64,000 nt of DNA from Paracoccus aurantiacus (GCF_007993065.1 NZ_VOPL01000006.1:124001-188000); one strand, 5' to 3'. Shown: positions 8,710 to 18,752, numbered from the stretch's first letter. Made by a program: numbers and translations. The notes: a model not told the origin generated them from the letters alone.

Positions 8710-11700
8710 GGCGACAAGCGATGCAACCCTGCGCCAGATTGCGGCGGCCGATCCGGCGCGTTCGACCTGGCTGACGGCCAATGCGGGTTCGGGCAAGACG
8801 CGGGTGCTGACCGACCGTGTCGCTCGCCTGCTGCTGAACGGAACCAGACCAGAACGCGTGCTGTGCCTGACCTATACCAAGGCCGCCGCGACAGAGATGC
8901 AGAACAGGCTGCTGCAGCGGCTTGGCGAGTGGGCGATGCTGCCGGCCGACGAATTGCACGCGACGCTGCGTGAACTCGGTGCGGGCGAGGTGTCTGATCT
9001 TGGTGCCGCGCGGCGTCTGTTCGCGCAGGCAATCGAGACGCCGGGCGGCTTGAAGGTGCAGACGATCCACAGCTTCTGCGCCTCGCTTCTGCGCCGCTTT
9101 CCGCTGGAGGCAGGCGTCCCACACGGCTTTACCGAGCTTGACGATCGAAGCGCCTCCCTGCTGCGTGCCGAAGTGCTGGAGGAGATGGCAGAGCAGGGCG
9201 CCGCCGAGATGGCCGACATCACCGCGATCACCTCGGGTGAGCGTGTGGACAGCCTTCTGGCAGAACTGACGCGCAATTTCACCGCCGATCCCACGCTGGC
9301 AGGTATGCGCGCTGCTGCCGCGCTGCCCGAAGGTCTGACCGATGACGGTCTTGTTCGCAACGTATTGACCGGCACCGAAGCCGAGATGTTCCGCGCCATG
9401 ATCCCGGCGCTGCTGGGAAGTGGAAGCAACGATCGGAAGCTTGCGGCGGCCCTTCTGCGCGGCAACTGGGATAACCCGTCCTCAACCGAGCTGGAGCTGC
9501 TGGAGGGCGCGCTGCTTTTCGGCGCTTCTGCAAAGGCTCCGTTCGCACCGAAGATCGGCGGCATTCCGACCAAAGCGCTGCAATCCGGGCCCTGCGCCGC
9601 ATATATGGACGATCTGAATGCGCTGATGCAGCGGGTGGCCGACGCACGGCCGTTGCGCGTCGCAATTAATTTCGTGAACAGAAGCGCAGCACTTCACCGC
9701 TTTGCGCGGGCGTTTGCAGCCCGGTATGAGGCGCGCAAGGCGGCTGCCGGCTGGCTTGATTTCGACGACCTCATCATGCGGGCGGGACAGCTTCTGTCAG
9801 ATGCCGCAATGGCACAATGGGTCCTGTTCCGGCTTGACGGCGGCATCGACCATATTCTTGTTGACGAGGCACAGGATACGTCGCCGGAACAATGGCGCGT
9901 GGTCGAACGGTTGACGGCGGAATTCACGACAGGGGTATCGGACCGGCTGCGAACGCTTTTCGTGGTCGGCGACCCGAAGCAGTCGATCTATTCATTTCAG
10001 GGTGCCGATATTGCGGTGTTCGAATCGCGGCGTGACCAGTTCGGCGAGGCCTTCGCGATGGTCGAACAGCCGATGCAACGCCTTGATCTTGAATACTCTT
10101 TCCGCTCCTCGCCCGCGATCCTTGGTGCGGTAGATTCAACATTCGCCGGTGATGCGGGGCTTGGGCTGGGGCAGGAAAGCCGCCACCGCGCGTTTCACAG
10201 CGGCCGTCCGGGGCGCGTGGATCTTTGGCCCGTCGCCGAAGCCCCGCCGTCACCCGAAGAAACCCCGTGGGAAGATCCGGTTGACCGGCTGGCCCCCGAT
10301 GCGGCCCCGACCCGGCTGGCCGAGGAAATCGCGCGTCAGGTTTCGGCGATGCTCGACCCGGATACGGGAACCAGCATCACAACCCGCAGCGGCGAGATCC
10401 GGCGCATGACGGCGGGCGACATTCTGATCCTTGTGCAGGGCCGTCGCTCGCCCCTGTTCGGAGAGATCATTCGCGCGCTGAAGGCAGCGGAACTGCCCGT
10501 CGCGGGTGCGGACAGGCTGCGGCTGGCGGCAGAGCTGGCGGTGAAGGATATCCGGGCGTTGCTGAACTTTCTCGCCACACCTGAGGATGATCTCTCGCTT
10601 GCAGCCCTGCTCCGCTCTCCGCTTATCGGGTTGGACGAGGATGCGCTGTATCGCCTTGCGCATGGGCGCGGCGAACGCGAATTTCTTTGGGCGCGGCTGC
10701 GGAATTCCCACCACGACGAAGCGCGCGCCATGTTGGGCGACATGATCGACAATTCGATGCTGCGCCCATTCGACCTGATCTCGCGGCTGCTGAACCGGCA
10801 TGGCGGGCGCGAGCGGCTTCTGGCGCGCCTTGGGCCAGAGGCCGAGGACGGCATTGACGAGTTGCTGACCCAGGCGCTTGCGTATGAGCGGACCGAAGTG
10901 CCGTCGCTGACCGGCTTTCTTGTCTGGCTGTCCGCCGATGAGGTAGAGGTGCGCCGTCAACCCGGATCAGGCGCAGGGCTGATCCGGGTGATGACGGTCC
11001 ACGGCTCCAAAGGGCTGGAAAGCCCGGTCGTAATCTTGCCCGATACCCATAAACGCCAGTCATCGCGTCCACCGGAGGTGCTGCGCCCGAAGGGTGGAGA
11101 GCCCATGCTGGCAGGTCGGGCTGATGCGCGGCCCCCCTTCGCGCAGGACGCTGTCGCCGAAGCTGCCCGCCTGAACGCCGAAGAACGAAAGCGCCTGCTT
11201 TACGTCGCCATGACGCGGGCGGAAAGCTGGCTGATCGTGGCGGCGGCGGGTGAAATCGGCGAGCGTGGCGAAAGCTGGTATGGCATGGTCCGCGACGGGT
11301 TGGAGGGCAGCGGGCTTGCGGAAACCACGCAGCAAGGCGGGCTGGGCGATATCCGGCGCTTCAGTTTTGGCGACTGGCCCGCAGCGCCGCCACCTGCAAC
11401 CGCTGCGACAGCGGCGGTCGTGGGCGAAGACGCACCCTGGCTGTGGACGAATCCGCCGCCTGTCTTGCCGCGCCGGTTGCCGATGACCGCCTCTGCGCTT
11501 GGGGGCGCGAAGGCTCTGCCCGGCCCGGACGGCGATGACCCGGAAGCCGCGATGCTGTTCGGGACACGGCTGCACCTTCTTCTTGAACAGCTTCCCGCCT
11601 TGCCGCGAACCGAATGGCAGGCCCGCGCGCGCGATCTTCTTGTCGCAGGCGAAGGCGGCATGCCGGATGGCCCGATGCTCGCGCGCCTGATCGACGACGC

Positions 11701-12085
11701 GTCGGCGGTGCTGGACGCACCTGCCCTGAGCGAGGTTTTCACCCCGCCGGAAGGCGCGAAAATCCTGACCGAGGCAGAGCTTTCAGCAAAGCTGCCCGGT
11801 ATCGGTCTGATGCGCGGTATAGCGGACCGGCTGATCGTCTCGGATCAGGGGGTGAGCGTGATCGACTTCAAGACGAACGCGACCGTGCCCGCCCGCCCCG
11901 AGGATACGCCCGTCGGCATCCTGCGCCAGATGGCGGCCTATCGCGCGGCGCTTGCCGGGATCTATCCCGACCGTCCGGTAACGGCTGGCGTTCTGTGGAC
12001 GGCGACACGGGAACTTATGTGGCTGCCCGACACGCTTCTGGATCAGGCGATGGCCGCCCTTGACCTGACCCGCGACGGCACCTAG
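8702..12085 (+). CDS. addA: Double-strand break repair helicase-nuclease subunit AddA
   Basis: This 1127-residue UvrD-like helicase with a C-terminal nuclease is the AddA partner of AddB. Motif I is NAGSGKTRVLTDRVARLLL near residues 25-45, motif II is ILVDEAQDTSPEQW, motif III is VGDPKQSIYSFQGAD, motif V is VMTVHGSKGLESPVVILP and motif VI is LYVAMTRAE. The RecB-type nuclease centre VIDFKTN lies near residue 1058. The start ATG at 8702 overlaps the addB 3' end by 8 nt, the usual arrangement for this pair. A frame starting at 8600 exists, but its extra residues are addB codons read in another frame. Confidence 0.95.
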   Translation: MAEATSDATLRQIAAADPARSTWLTANAGSGKTRVLTDRVARLLLNGTRPERVLCLTYTKAAATEMQNRLLQRLGEWAMLPADELHATLRELGAGEVSDLGAARRLFAQAIETPGGLKVQTIHSFCASLLRRFPLEAGVPHGFTELDDRSASLLRAEVLEEMAEQGAAEMADITAITSGERVDSLLAELTRNFTADPTLAGMRAAAALPEGLTDDGLVRNVLTGTEAEMFRAMIPALLGSGSNDRKLAAALLRGNWDNPSSTELELLEGALLFGASAKAPFAPKIGGIPTKALQSGPCAAYMDDLNALMQRVADARPLRVAINFVNRSAALHRFARAFAARYEARKAAAGWLDFDDLIMRAGQLLSDAAMAQWVLFRLDGGIDHILVDEAQDTSPEQWRVVERLTAEFTTGVSDRLRTLFVVGDPKQSIYSFQGADIAVFESRRDQFGEAFAMVEQPMQRLDLEYSFRSSPAILGAVDSTFAGDAGLGLGQESRHRAFHSGRPGRVDLWPVAEAPPSPEETPWEDPVDRLAPDAAPTRLAEEIARQVSAMLDPDTGTSITTRSGEIRRMTAGDILILVQGRRSPLFGEIIRALKAAELPVAGADRLRLAAELAVKDIRALLNFLATPEDDLSLAALLRSPLIGLDEDALYRLAHGRGEREFLWARLRNSHHDEARAMLGDMIDNSMLRPFDLISRLLNRHGGRERLLARLGPEAEDGIDELLTQALAYERTEVPSLTGFLVWLSADEVEVRRQPGSGAGLIRVMTVHGSKGLESPVVILPDTHKRQSSRPPEVLRPKGGEPMLAGRADARPPFAQDAVAEAARLNAEERKRLLYVAMTRAESWLIVAAAGEIGERGESWYGMVRDGLEGSGLAETTQQGGLGDIRRFSFGDWPAAPPPATAATAAVVGEDAPWLWTNPPPVLPRRLPMTASALGGAKALPGPDGDDPEAAMLFGTRLHLLLEQLPALPRTEWQARARDLLVAGEGGMPDGPMLARLIDDASAVLDAPALSEVFTPPEGAKILTEAELSAKLPGIGLMRGIADRLIVSDQGVSVIDFKTNATVPARPEDTPVGILRQMAAYRAALAGIYPDRPVTAGVLWTATRELMWLPDTLLDQAMAALDLTRDGT

Positions 12086-12141
12086 CTGTTGACTAAGCCT
12101 TTCCCGCCGGCCCTGCCCGGCAGCTTACAGGAGATCCTGCA

Positions 12142-12462
12142 ATGGCCACTCAACCCGTATCGGATGCACAATTCGACGCCGAGGTCGTGAAGTCCGACAC
12201 CCCCGTCATCGTCGATTTCTGGGCCGAATGGTGCGGCCCGTGCAAACAGATCGGCCCCGCACTGGAAGAGCTTTCGTCCGAATACGAAGGCAAGGTCAAA
12301 ATCGTCAAGGTGAACGTTGACGAAAACCCCGAAAGCCCCGCCGCCCTGGGCGTGCGCGGTATCCCGGCGCTGTTCATGTTCAAGGACGGCAAAGTCATAT
12401 CGAACAAGATCGGCGCGGCACCGAAGGCCGCACTGAAAGCCTGGATCGACGAGAACGTCTGA
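12142..12462 (+). CDS. trxA: Thioredoxin
   Basis: The 106-residue protein is a classical cytoplasmic thioredoxin with the WCGPC active site at residues 30-34, the cis-proline segment [13 protein letters not shown] and the expected length. It supplies electrons to ribonucleotide reductase, methionine sulfoxide reductase and possibly the sulfate reductase encoded at 27.9 kb. A GGAGAT ribosome site lies about 8 nt before the ATG. It follows addA after 56 nt. A clear intrinsic terminator lies about 20 nt beyond the stop, so trxA is the last gene of this run. Confidence 0.95.
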   Translation: MATQPVSDAQFDAEVVKSDTPVIVDFWAEWCGPCKQIGPALEELSSEYEGKVKIVKVNVDENPESPAALGVRGIPALFMFKDGKVISNKIGAAPKAALKAWIDENV

Positions 12463-12482
12463 TCCACGCTGATTTTGCAGGA

Positions 12483-12516
12483 AGGGCGGCGGTCATATTG
12501 GCCAGCCGCCCTTTTT
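12483..12516 (+). terminator. Intrinsic terminator of trxA
   Basis: The stem AGGGCGGC (12483-12490) pairs with GCCGCCCT (12504-12511/12), separated by a 13-14 nt loop, and runs straight into TTTTT at 12512-12516. The T-run lies on the plus strand only, so it ends addA-trxA transcription. The stop codon of the convergent gene (12493-12495) lies in the loop, so the two convergent units share this sequence. Confidence 0.75.
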
Positions 12517-13380
12517 CAATGCGTCGAGCATCCGCGCTCCCGCATCGGGTGCCATCGCGTCAATCGCCTGCTTGCGCAGGAACCACAGCAGGTATCGCGC
12601 ATAGTCAGCCTTATGGGTGGGTGCCTGCGCCAGCGCCTGATCGACCCCGATATCCGCCACATTCAGCGCGATATGGTGAAAGTCGACCTGCGCGAACAGC
12701 ACCACGGGCCGGGTCAGCAGATAGGCGTCCATCGCCACGGCGCTGTTTTGCGTGGCGACATATTCTGCCCCGGCAAGAAGTTCGCGGCTGTTTCCCCCGA
12801 TACTGAGATTGTCGTATCGCTCGGCCAGCGAGTCGAGCGCGCCTCGCTCGGAAAGACTGTAGGTTTCGTTCGGATGCAGTGTTGCGATGCAGCTCTTGCC
12901 AGTCGCGGCGACGGCGGCGACCATATCGATGGGACTCATGGTCTGGAACGACCGCATTTCGGTCAGCTTTCCCTGAAGCGGAATCAGCACATGGCCGGGT
13001 GTCTGCGGCCGAAGGCCGGGCATCACCTTCTGGCGTAAGTGGTGGATGAAATCGCGTGCCTCGGTGCGGTCGATCTGCCCTGGCTCGAACGTCGCGCGCG
13101 CGACGGGCCATCGCCATCGCTGCGGCAGCTTTTCGATATGCCAATAGGGATAGTAATAGCAGCGCCGGAAGATCTTGACCCGGCGATGGTCCGGGCCGTG
13201 CATATGATGCAGCGCATAGCTGTGGCGTGGCGGGGGCTCGGCCGTTTCGGGGGCGATAGCCGCCTGCCAGCCCCGGCTGCGAACGGCTTCAAGGATACGT
13301 TCGACAAAGTTGAAATGGCCCGCCTCGGCGCGCGCCGCCATTTCAGGATCAAGATGTATCAGCAGCGTATTGCGCACCAT
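12493..13380 (-). CDS. Hypothetical protein, weakly like capsule-export KpsS/KpsC proteins
   Basis: This 295-residue protein has no signal peptide and no family that I can name with certainty. The C-terminal half reads like the UDP-glycosyltransferase/GPGTF fold seen in capsular polysaccharide proteins. It has HPNETY near residue 170, then [21 protein letters not shown] and [16 protein letters not shown] (about 195-235), the pattern of a pocket that recognises a sugar nucleotide. The N-terminal half is rich in His, Arg and aromatic residues ([18 protein letters not shown]). It is divergent from hslV (about 90 nt between starts) and convergent with trxA. Treat it as a conserved hypothetical protein with a possible surface-sugar role. 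Confidence 0.6.
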   Translation of the reverse strand: MVRNTLLIHLDPEMAARAEAGHFNFVERILEAVRSRGWQAAIAPETAEPPPRHSYALHHMHGPDHRRVKIFRRCYYYPYWHIEKLPQRWRWPVARATFEPGQIDRTEARDFIHHLRQKVMPGLRPQTPGHVLIPLQGKLTEMRSFQTMSPIDMVAAVAATGKSCIATLHPNETYSLSERGALDSLAERYDNLSIGGNSRELLAGAEYVATQNSAVAMDAYLLTRPVVLFAQVDFHHIALNVADIGVDQALAQAPTHKADYARYLLWFLRKQAIDAMAPDAGARMLDALKKGGWPI

Positions 13381-13470
13381 GCCGGGAAACTATGCCGCGC
13401 CCGGTCGGGTCGCAATGGCTTGCGACGGTGCCCGACCGAACCTATCTGCATGGCAACGAAGGAGATGTTC

Positions 13471-14028
13471 ATGGAAGACGACAGATTTCCGGGCTGGCAC
13501 GGCACCACGATCCTTGCCGTCAAGCGCGACGGCAAGGTGGTCGTGGCGGGCGATGGTCAGGTCAGCGTCGGGCAGACGGTCATGAAAGGCACCGCGCGCA
13601 AGGTGCGCCGCCTTTCGCCCGGCGGCCGCGATGTTGTGGTGGGCTTTGCCGGATCGACAGCCGACGCCTTCACCCTGCTGGAGCGGCTGGAAAAGAAGCT
13701 GGAGGCAGCGCCGGGCCAGCTTCAGCGCGCTTGCGTCGAACTGGCGAAGGACTGGCGGACCGACAAATATCTGCGGAACCTCGAAGCCATGCTGATCGTG
13801 ACCGACGGCACGCAGATCTATGTCGTGACCGGCGCGGGCGATGTGCTGGAACCCGAACATGACGTCGCCGCGATCGGCTCTGGCGGGAATTTCGCACTTG
13901 CGGCGGCGCGCGGTCTTCTGGAAACCGATCTCGGACCAGAGGAAGTTGCGCGAAAGGCAATGGCCATCGCGTCGGATATCTGCGTTTACACCAACGGCAA
14001 GCTGACCGTCGAAATCCTTGAGGCCTGA
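13471..14028 (+). CDS. hslV: ATP-dependent protease peptidase subunit HslV
   Basis: The 185-residue product is the proteasome-like HslV peptidase. The mature N-terminal threonine lies in [13 protein letters not shown], so about 11 residues would be removed, an N-terminal leader typical of alphaproteobacterial Hsl[23 protein letters not shown] and the [16 protein letters not shown] segment are conserved. The start at 13471 is chosen because AAGGAG (13459-13464) is 6 nt upstream. ATGs at 13465 and 13450 are also in frame, but they overlap or precede that site. hslU follows 63 nt downstream. Confidence 0.95.
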   Translation: MEDDRFPGWHGTTILAVKRDGKVVVAGDGQVSVGQTVMKGTARKVRRLSPGGRDVVVGFAGSTADAFTLLERLEKKLEAAPGQLQRACVELAKDWRTDKYLRNLEAMLIVTDGTQIYVVTGAGDVLEPEHDVAAIGSGGNFALAAARGLLETDLGPEEVARKAMAIASDICVYTNGKLTVEILEA

Positions 14029-14091
14029 TGCCGGCGGCCGGGCAGAGATGCCCAGCCGGTCGCAGGCCTGTGGCAGAGCGAAAGTGAAAAC

Positions 14092-15393
14092 ATGACTGAC
14101 CTCACCCCCCGTGAAATCGTGTCCGAGCTGGACCGCTTCATCATCGGCCAGAAGGATGCCAAGCGCGCCGTTGCTGTTGCGCTGCGCAATCGCTGGCGGC
14201 GCAAACAACTGAGCGACGACCTGCGTGATGAAGTTTACCCGAAAAACATCCTCATGATCGGCCCGACCGGCGTCGGCAAAACCGAGATCAGCCGGCGACT
14301 TGCAAAGCTTGCGCATGCGCCGTTCGTCAAGGTCGAGGCGACCAAGTTCACCGAGGTCGGCTATGTCGGGCGCGATGTTGAACAGATCATCCGCGATCTG
14401 GTCGATGCCGCGATGATCGACACCCGAGAGCGCATGCGCGAGGACGTGAAGGCCCGCGCCCACAAGGCGGCCGAGGACCGGGTGATCGCCGTGCTTGCCG
14501 GCGAAGGCGCGCGCGATCAGACCCGCAACATGTTCCGCGACAAGCTGAAACGCGGAGAGTTGGACGATACGATCATCGAGGTGGAACTGCAGGACAACTC
14601 CAACCCGCTTGGCATGATGGACCTGCCCGGCCAACAGGGCGGGATGGGGATGATGGACCTGTCCGGTCTGATGAAGGCCTTTGGCGGACGCCGTGTAAAG
14701 CGCAAGGTAACGGTCGCCGAAAGCTATGAGTTGCTGATTGCTGAAGAAGCCGACAAGCTGCTTGATGACGAAGTCGTCAAGGCCGCGGCTGTCGAATCCG
14801 TGCAGGAAAACGGCATCGTGTTCATTGACGAGATCGACAAGGTTTCGGCCCGGTCAGGCGCTCGTGGGGCCGATGTCAGCCGCGAGGGCGTGCAGCGCGA
14901 TCTTCTGCCGCTGATCGAGGGCACCACCGTCAGCACCAAGTATGGCGCGGTCAAGACCGACCATATCCTGTTCATCGCCTCTGGCGCGTTCCACGTCGCC
15001 AAACCATCGGATCTGCTGCCCGAGCTTCAGGGCCGCCTGCCGATCCGGGTCGAGCTGCGCGCACTTACCGAGAAAGACTTCGTGCGAATTCTGACCGAAA
15101 CCGACAACGCGCTGACGCGGCAATATACCGCACTGATGGGGACCGAAGGCGTCACCGTCAGCTTTGCCGATGACGGCATTGCCGCACTTGCGCGCATTGC
15201 CGCCGAAGTGAACGGCAGTGTCGAGAATATCGGCGCGCGTCGTCTTTATACGGTCATGGAACGCGTATTCGAAGACCTGTCATTCGTCGCGCCTGACCGT
15301 GACGGCGGTACTGTTCTGGTCGACGCGGCTTTCGTCGAGGAACACCTTGGCGATCTGGCCAGATCTGCCGACCTGTCTCGCTACGTCCTGTAA
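14092..15393 (+). CDS. hslU: HslU ATPase subunit of the HslVU protease
   Basis: The 433-residue AAA+ unfoldase opens with the family signature [33 protein letters not shown]. Walker A is [10 protein letters not shown] near residue 60 and Walker B is IVFIDEIDK near 243. The intervening I-domain (about 110-240) and the pore-loop region GYVGRD are present. The C-terminus ends in YVL, close to the usual tail that docks into HslV. It feeds unfolded substrates to HslV, and its position directly after hslV is the canonical operon. Confidence 0.97.
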   Translation: MTDLTPREIVSELDRFIIGQKDAKRAVAVALRNRWRRKQLSDDLRDEVYPKNILMIGPTGVGKTEISRRLAKLAHAPFVKVEATKFTEVGYVGRDVEQIIRDLVDAAMIDTRERMREDVKARAHKAAEDRVIAVLAGEGARDQTRNMFRDKLKRGELDDTIIEVELQDNSNPLGMMDLPGQQGGMGMMDLSGLMKAFGGRRVKRKVTVAESYELLIAEEADKLLDDEVVKAAAVESVQENGIVFIDEIDKVSARSGARGADVSREGVQRDLLPLIEGTTVSTKYGAVKTDHILFIASGAFHVAKPSDLLPELQGRLPIRVELRALTEKDFVRILTETDNALTRQYTALMGTEGVTVSFADDGIAALARIAAEVNGSVENIGARRLYTVMERVFEDLSFVAPDRDGGTVLVDAAFVEEHLGDLARSADLSRYVL

Positions 15394-15419
15394 GTTCCGG
15401 ACATCAATAAAATCTGGGT

Positions 15420-15445
15420 GGAACCAGCGCGGGCTTATGCCAGTT
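15420..15445 (+). promoter_or_regulatory. Candidate EcfG-dependent promoter
   Basis: GGAAC at 15420-15424 is followed after exactly 17 nt by AGTT at 15442-15445. This is one mismatch from the EcfG consensus GGAAC-N16/17-CGTT. It would start transcription about 30 nt before the small membrane protein at 15483. An EcfG gene is encoded at the start of this window. The evidence is one motif match read by eye. Confidence 0.35.
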
Positions 15446-15482
15446 GGTTTCGCAGAACGAAAACTCGATCACGGAGCCTGTC

Positions 15483-15686
15483 ATGGCCTTCAATATGTTT
15501 TCCGGCCTTATCGGGCTGATTATATTCGCGCTGGACGTCTGGGCGATTGCGCAGATCATCAATTCCCGTGCGGAAACGACGCCCAAGGTGATCTGGATCG
15601 CCGTCGTGGCCCTGCTGCCGGTCGTCGGCCTGATCGCCTGGTATGTGGCGGGTCCGAAATCGAACCTGCAATTGCCTCCGGACTGA
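15483..15686 (+). CDS. Small membrane protein with PLDc_N-type domain
   Basis: The 67-residue protein has two hydrophobic helices (about residues 5-26 and 37-57) and the pattern SRAETTPKVIWIAVVALLPVVGLIAWYVAGPKS between and within them. This is characteristic of the small phospholipase-D-nuclease N-terminal (PLDc_N) membrane domain found alone in many bacteria. It has no catalytic HKD motif, so it is not an enzyme by itself. The ATG at 15483 is preceded by GGAG 9 nt upstream. The in-frame start at 15444 is less likely. A possible EcfG promoter lies just upstream, which would fit an envelope-stress role. Confidence 0.75.
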   Translation: MAFNMFSGLIGLIIFALDVWAIAQIINSRAETTPKVIWIAVVALLPVVGLIAWYVAGPKSNLQLPPD

Positions 15687-15690
15687 CGCG

Positions 15691-17265
15691 TCAGGCCTTC
15701 AACGACTGCGCCTGTCTGCCGGGACCCGCCAGCGCTTCCACCGGCGGCTGGGCTGTATCTGCCTGCGAAGCCGATGCGGCCGCGAAGCGGACCATACGCT
15801 TTCCGCCCGGAAGTGCCGTCATCGACCACGCGAGAACGCCTGTGCCGGCGGGGCCGAAGATCACACCCCGGTCCTGCCCGCCGACGCCGTCACGGCTTAG
15901 TTCCCTTTCCAGTTCCGCGAGACCGGGGGCTTCGGCCCAGTCGCCGCGCCAGATCTTGAGCGCATCAGACATGCGACCGGGGTTTTCGCCCCATAGCTGC
16001 GTATAGGCACGGTTCACCATGACCACCTGACCGACTGCGTTGAACACGATCAGCGCGCGTTCCAACCCGTCCAGCACCTGAGAGCCAAGGGAAAGTTCCG
16101 CACGGAATTTGCGCGTCAGCGTGATCTCTGAGGTGATGTCGTCGAACAGGAACGCGATCGCGCCGCCCGGATGCGGACGGCCGGTCACGCGGTAGGTTCG
16201 TCCGCCGGGAAGCGACCAGGTTTCGACGTGATGCCCCGCTGCAGCGGCGGCTTCGAGCGTAGTGATCTGCTTGCGCCAGCTCCGATAGTCCCGCGGTTCC
16301 GGCACAATGCGCAGTTCCCTGAGCTGGTCGAGAACGCTGTAAAGCGACGGGCGGGCTGTAAGGAAGCCGACCGAAAGACCCGTCAGGTCGATCAGTGCCG
16401 GATTGAAAAGCTGCAGTTGCCGCTCACGGTCAAAAATCGCGAGCCCGATGGGCAGATCGGCGAACGTCTTGGTCAAAGTCTGAAGGAACTCCCTCAGGTT
16501 CTGTTCGGCCCGAACCTCGGCATCTGCTGGCAGGGCATATGTGGTCGTGCCGTCGCCATCACTATGTTCATAGCAATCGAACCAGTTGGTGCCTTCGCCG
16601 CCCTCGACGCGCGCGCGCCGGATCACCGCCGCAGCATCGGGCGTCGCGTCTGATTTCAGGATCTCCGGCAGTGGCCAGGGCGTGGCATTTTTGTCCCCCT
16701 TCTCGACCGCGTTCAGATAGGTCGCGTTCGCCCAGACGATATTGCCCGCGTCGTCGCGGCGGGTAATCATCATGGGCGCGGCTTCGACGATCTGGCGCAG
16801 AAGGGCAAGCTCCTCCTCCATCGCTTGCTGCGACAGCGAATCGACCACGATACCGGCGCTTGCGCAATCAGGCTGAACCAGCGTCAGGCGAAGCGAGCCG
16901 CCTTCTGTTTCCTCGGCCAGAAGGCGCAGCCGCGCCGTTCCCGTCCCGCCCCGACCCAGCAGTTCGACCCTGCCGTGATGCGCGGACAGATCATCCAGCA
17001 CTGACAGATCGTCAAAGCGCTGCGCGAGCCAGATTTTCAGCGCCGGCAGATCTTCTGCTGCACAACCGGCCAGAATCGCGCGTGCCGGGCCAGTCGCATC
17101 GACAAGTCTGGCGCCGTTGAAAAGGAAGATGCAGGGCGCAACAAGGTCTGCATCCAGAAGCGCGCGCCGCTCGGGCCGCGCCGTCCAACGCATCGCAAGA
17201 ATAGCCAGAATGAAAGATAATGCGCTGCCGGCAACGGCAATGGCGACAGTCAGAAATACGTGCAT
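15691..17265 (-). CDS. Membrane-anchored multi-PAS protein without kinase domain
   Basis: This 524-residue protein begins with one transmembrane segment (about residues 4-26). Three PAS-like modules follow: a first around 30-130, a second opening LLRQIVEAAPMMITRRDDAGNIVWAN near 160, and a third opening TFADLPIGLAIFDRERQLQLFNPALIDLTG near 262. A further PAS-like stretch, VLDGLERALIVFNAVGQVVMVNRAY, lies near 390. No histidine-kinase H-box, ATPase, GGDEF, EAL or receiver domain follows, so it senses but cannot signal by phosphotransfer alone. It lies 45 nt downstream of regB on the same strand and is probably cotranscribed with it, which hints at a sensory partner for RegB. The ligand is unknown. 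Confidence 0.75.
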   Translation of the reverse strand: MHVFLTVAIAVAGSALSFILAILAMRWTARPERRALLDADLVAPCIFLFNGARLVDATGPARAILAGCAAEDLPALKIWLAQRFDDLSVLDDLSAHHGRVELLGRGGTGTARLRLLAEETEGGSLRLTLVQPDCASAGIVVDSLSQQAMEEELALLRQIVEAAPMMITRRDDAGNIVWANATYLNAVEKGDKNATPWPLPEILKSDATPDAAAVIRRARVEGGEGTNWFDCYEHSDGDGTTTYALPADAEVRAEQNLREFLQTLTKTFADLPIGLAIFDRERQLQLFNPALIDLTGLSVGFLTARPSLYSVLDQLRELRIVPEPRDYRSWRKQITTLEAAAAAGHHVETWSLPGGRTYRVTGRPHPGGAIAFLFDDITSEITLTRKFRAELSLGSQVLDGLERALIVFNAVGQVVMVNRAYTQLWGENPGRMSDALKIWRGDWAEAPGLAELERELSRDGVGGQDRGVIFGPAGTGVLAWSMTALPGGKRMVRFAAASASQADTAQPPVEALAGPGRQAQSLKA

Positions 17266-17310
17266 GACTTGACCGAACTGAAACTTTTGCGCAGCGTCAC
17301 ACGGGAAAGA

Positions 17311-18666
17311 TTAAGAAGTGGTTAATTCCTCATATAATCCCGGATTCTGTTGCAGCGCTGCACGGCTGTCGACCTCTACCCGGTCCAGCGGCCAGTCCAC
17401 GGTAACGACTGCGCCGCCAGTGTCGCCATTGCGAAATTCCAGTTGCGCGCCCGTGCCTTCCAGTAATCCGCGGGCGATGAACAGACCCAGGCCCATGCCT
17501 TCGTAACCCGGTCGACGTTCGTTCTTCGGGCTGACCGGGAAGGGTTCCGCCAGACGCCCGATCATTGTCGCGGGGAAGCCCGGACCGTCATCGGCGATCG
17601 TGACCTTCAGGCGCCCGTCGCCCCAGAAAGCGCCGATCGTGACGGACGCGCCCGCAAAATCCACCGCGTTCTGAATGATATTGCGCAGTCCGTGAATCAG
17701 TCCGGGATAGCGGCGGATAAAGGGGGGCGAGCCTTCGCCAAGCAGGTCGATCTTGATGGTGATCCCTCGTTCCGAATGCGGGCCTGCAGCTTCCTCCAGC
17801 AGCGTACGAAGCGGCGCGGCATGCAGAAGCAGATCGTCCTTCCCGGCGCGTCCCATCGAACGCATGATGTCACGGCAGCGATCAGCCGAATCGCCAAGAA
17901 TGCGCGCGTCCTCGGCAAGGTCACCGCGTTCCGGCAGGGCGTCTGCAAGCTCATCCCGCAATTCGGAAGCGATCAGCTTTATCGTGGCAAGTGGCGTGCC
18001 CATCTCGTGCGCGGCGGCGGCGACCACACCGCCGAGATGTTGCAGCTTCTGCTCGCGTGCCAGCGCCATCTGCGTTGCAAAAAGCGCCTCGGAGGTGGTG
18101 GCGAGTTCGATTGCGACCCGGCGGGCATACGCTGCAAAAAACACGACGCCGATCAGAATGGCGACCCAATGGGCCAGTTGCAGCATGGGTGGCATGGCTA
18201 GATCCAGCGTGGGATGCTGAAGCGGCCCGGCAAACCACCCTGCAAGCGAGATCATGACAACCGTTGTTGCCCCGATCAGAATGGTTAGATGGTTTTCCAG
18301 CGCCGCCGCCGCAATTGTCACTGGGGCGAGGACCAGAAGCGCGAAGGGGTTCGACATGCCGCCCGTCAATCCGATCAGCGCGGAAATCTGCGCCAGATCG
18401 AACACAAGCTGCAAGGTCGCGCCGCGCTGGGTCACGCGCGCAGGACTTGCGGTCATCCACAGGTTCAACGCCGCACCCAGGCAGACCAGGACCAATGCAG
18501 GAAGCAGTGCGAAGCGGACACCGGCCAGCCAGGCCAGCAGAATTGCCGCAAGCTGGCCAGCCAAGGCGACCCAGCGAAGCAGAACAAGGGTGCGTCGCCG
18601 GATCGGCTCTGCCCTCGGGGGGATACCTGCGGCGACCATTGCGCTGAAATGTGGACCCAGGGGCAT
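17311..18666 (-). CDS. regB: Redox sensor histidine kinase RegB/PrrB
   Basis: The 451-residue kinase has about six transmembrane helices in residues 25-185, then H-box AAHEMGTPLATIK with His220 and a HATPase domain (N-box RNIIQNAVDFA, G-box GYEGMGLGLFIARG). Both known RegB redox elements are present. The quinone-binding loop GGMSNPF is at 102-108. Cys264 in ADRCRDIMRSMG matches the redox-active Cys265 of Rhodobacter capsulatus RegB. RegB phosphorylates RegA when the respiratory chain is reduced. The gene diverges from senC-regA-hvrA across 86 bp, the arrangement known in Rhodobacter. Confidence 0.94.
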   Translation of the reverse strand: MPLGPHFSAMVAAGIPPRAEPIRRRTLVLLRWVALAGQLAAILLAWLAGVRFALLPALVLVCLGAALNLWMTASPARVTQRGATLQLVFDLAQISALIGLTGGMSNPFALLVLAPVTIAAAALENHLTILIGATTVVMISLAGWFAGPLQHPTLDLAMPPMLQLAHWVAILIGVVFFAAYARRVAIELATTSEALFATQMALAREQKLQHLGGVVAAAAHEMGTPLATIKLIASELRDELADALPERGDLAEDARILGDSADRCRDIMRSMGRAGKDDLLLHAAPLRTLLEEAAGPHSERGITIKIDLLGEGSPPFIRRYPGLIHGLRNIIQNAVDFAGASVTIGAFWGDGRLKVTIADDGPGFPATMIGRLAEPFPVSPKNERRPGYEGMGLGLFIARGLLEGTGAQLEFRNGDTGGAVVTVDWPLDRVEVDSRAALQQNPGLYEELTTS

Positions 18667-18752
18667 CGTCTGTCCTTACACTGCGACAACGCGAGCAGTT
18701 GATATCGATACCACATTACGCGATCAAGGCGCGGGCAAATGGAAGGATCGAC

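Noticed and set aside
13039..13470. N-terminal extension of HslV from 13039
   Set aside because: It is antisense to the preceding minus-strand gene. A good ribosome site 6 nt before 13471 marks the true start.
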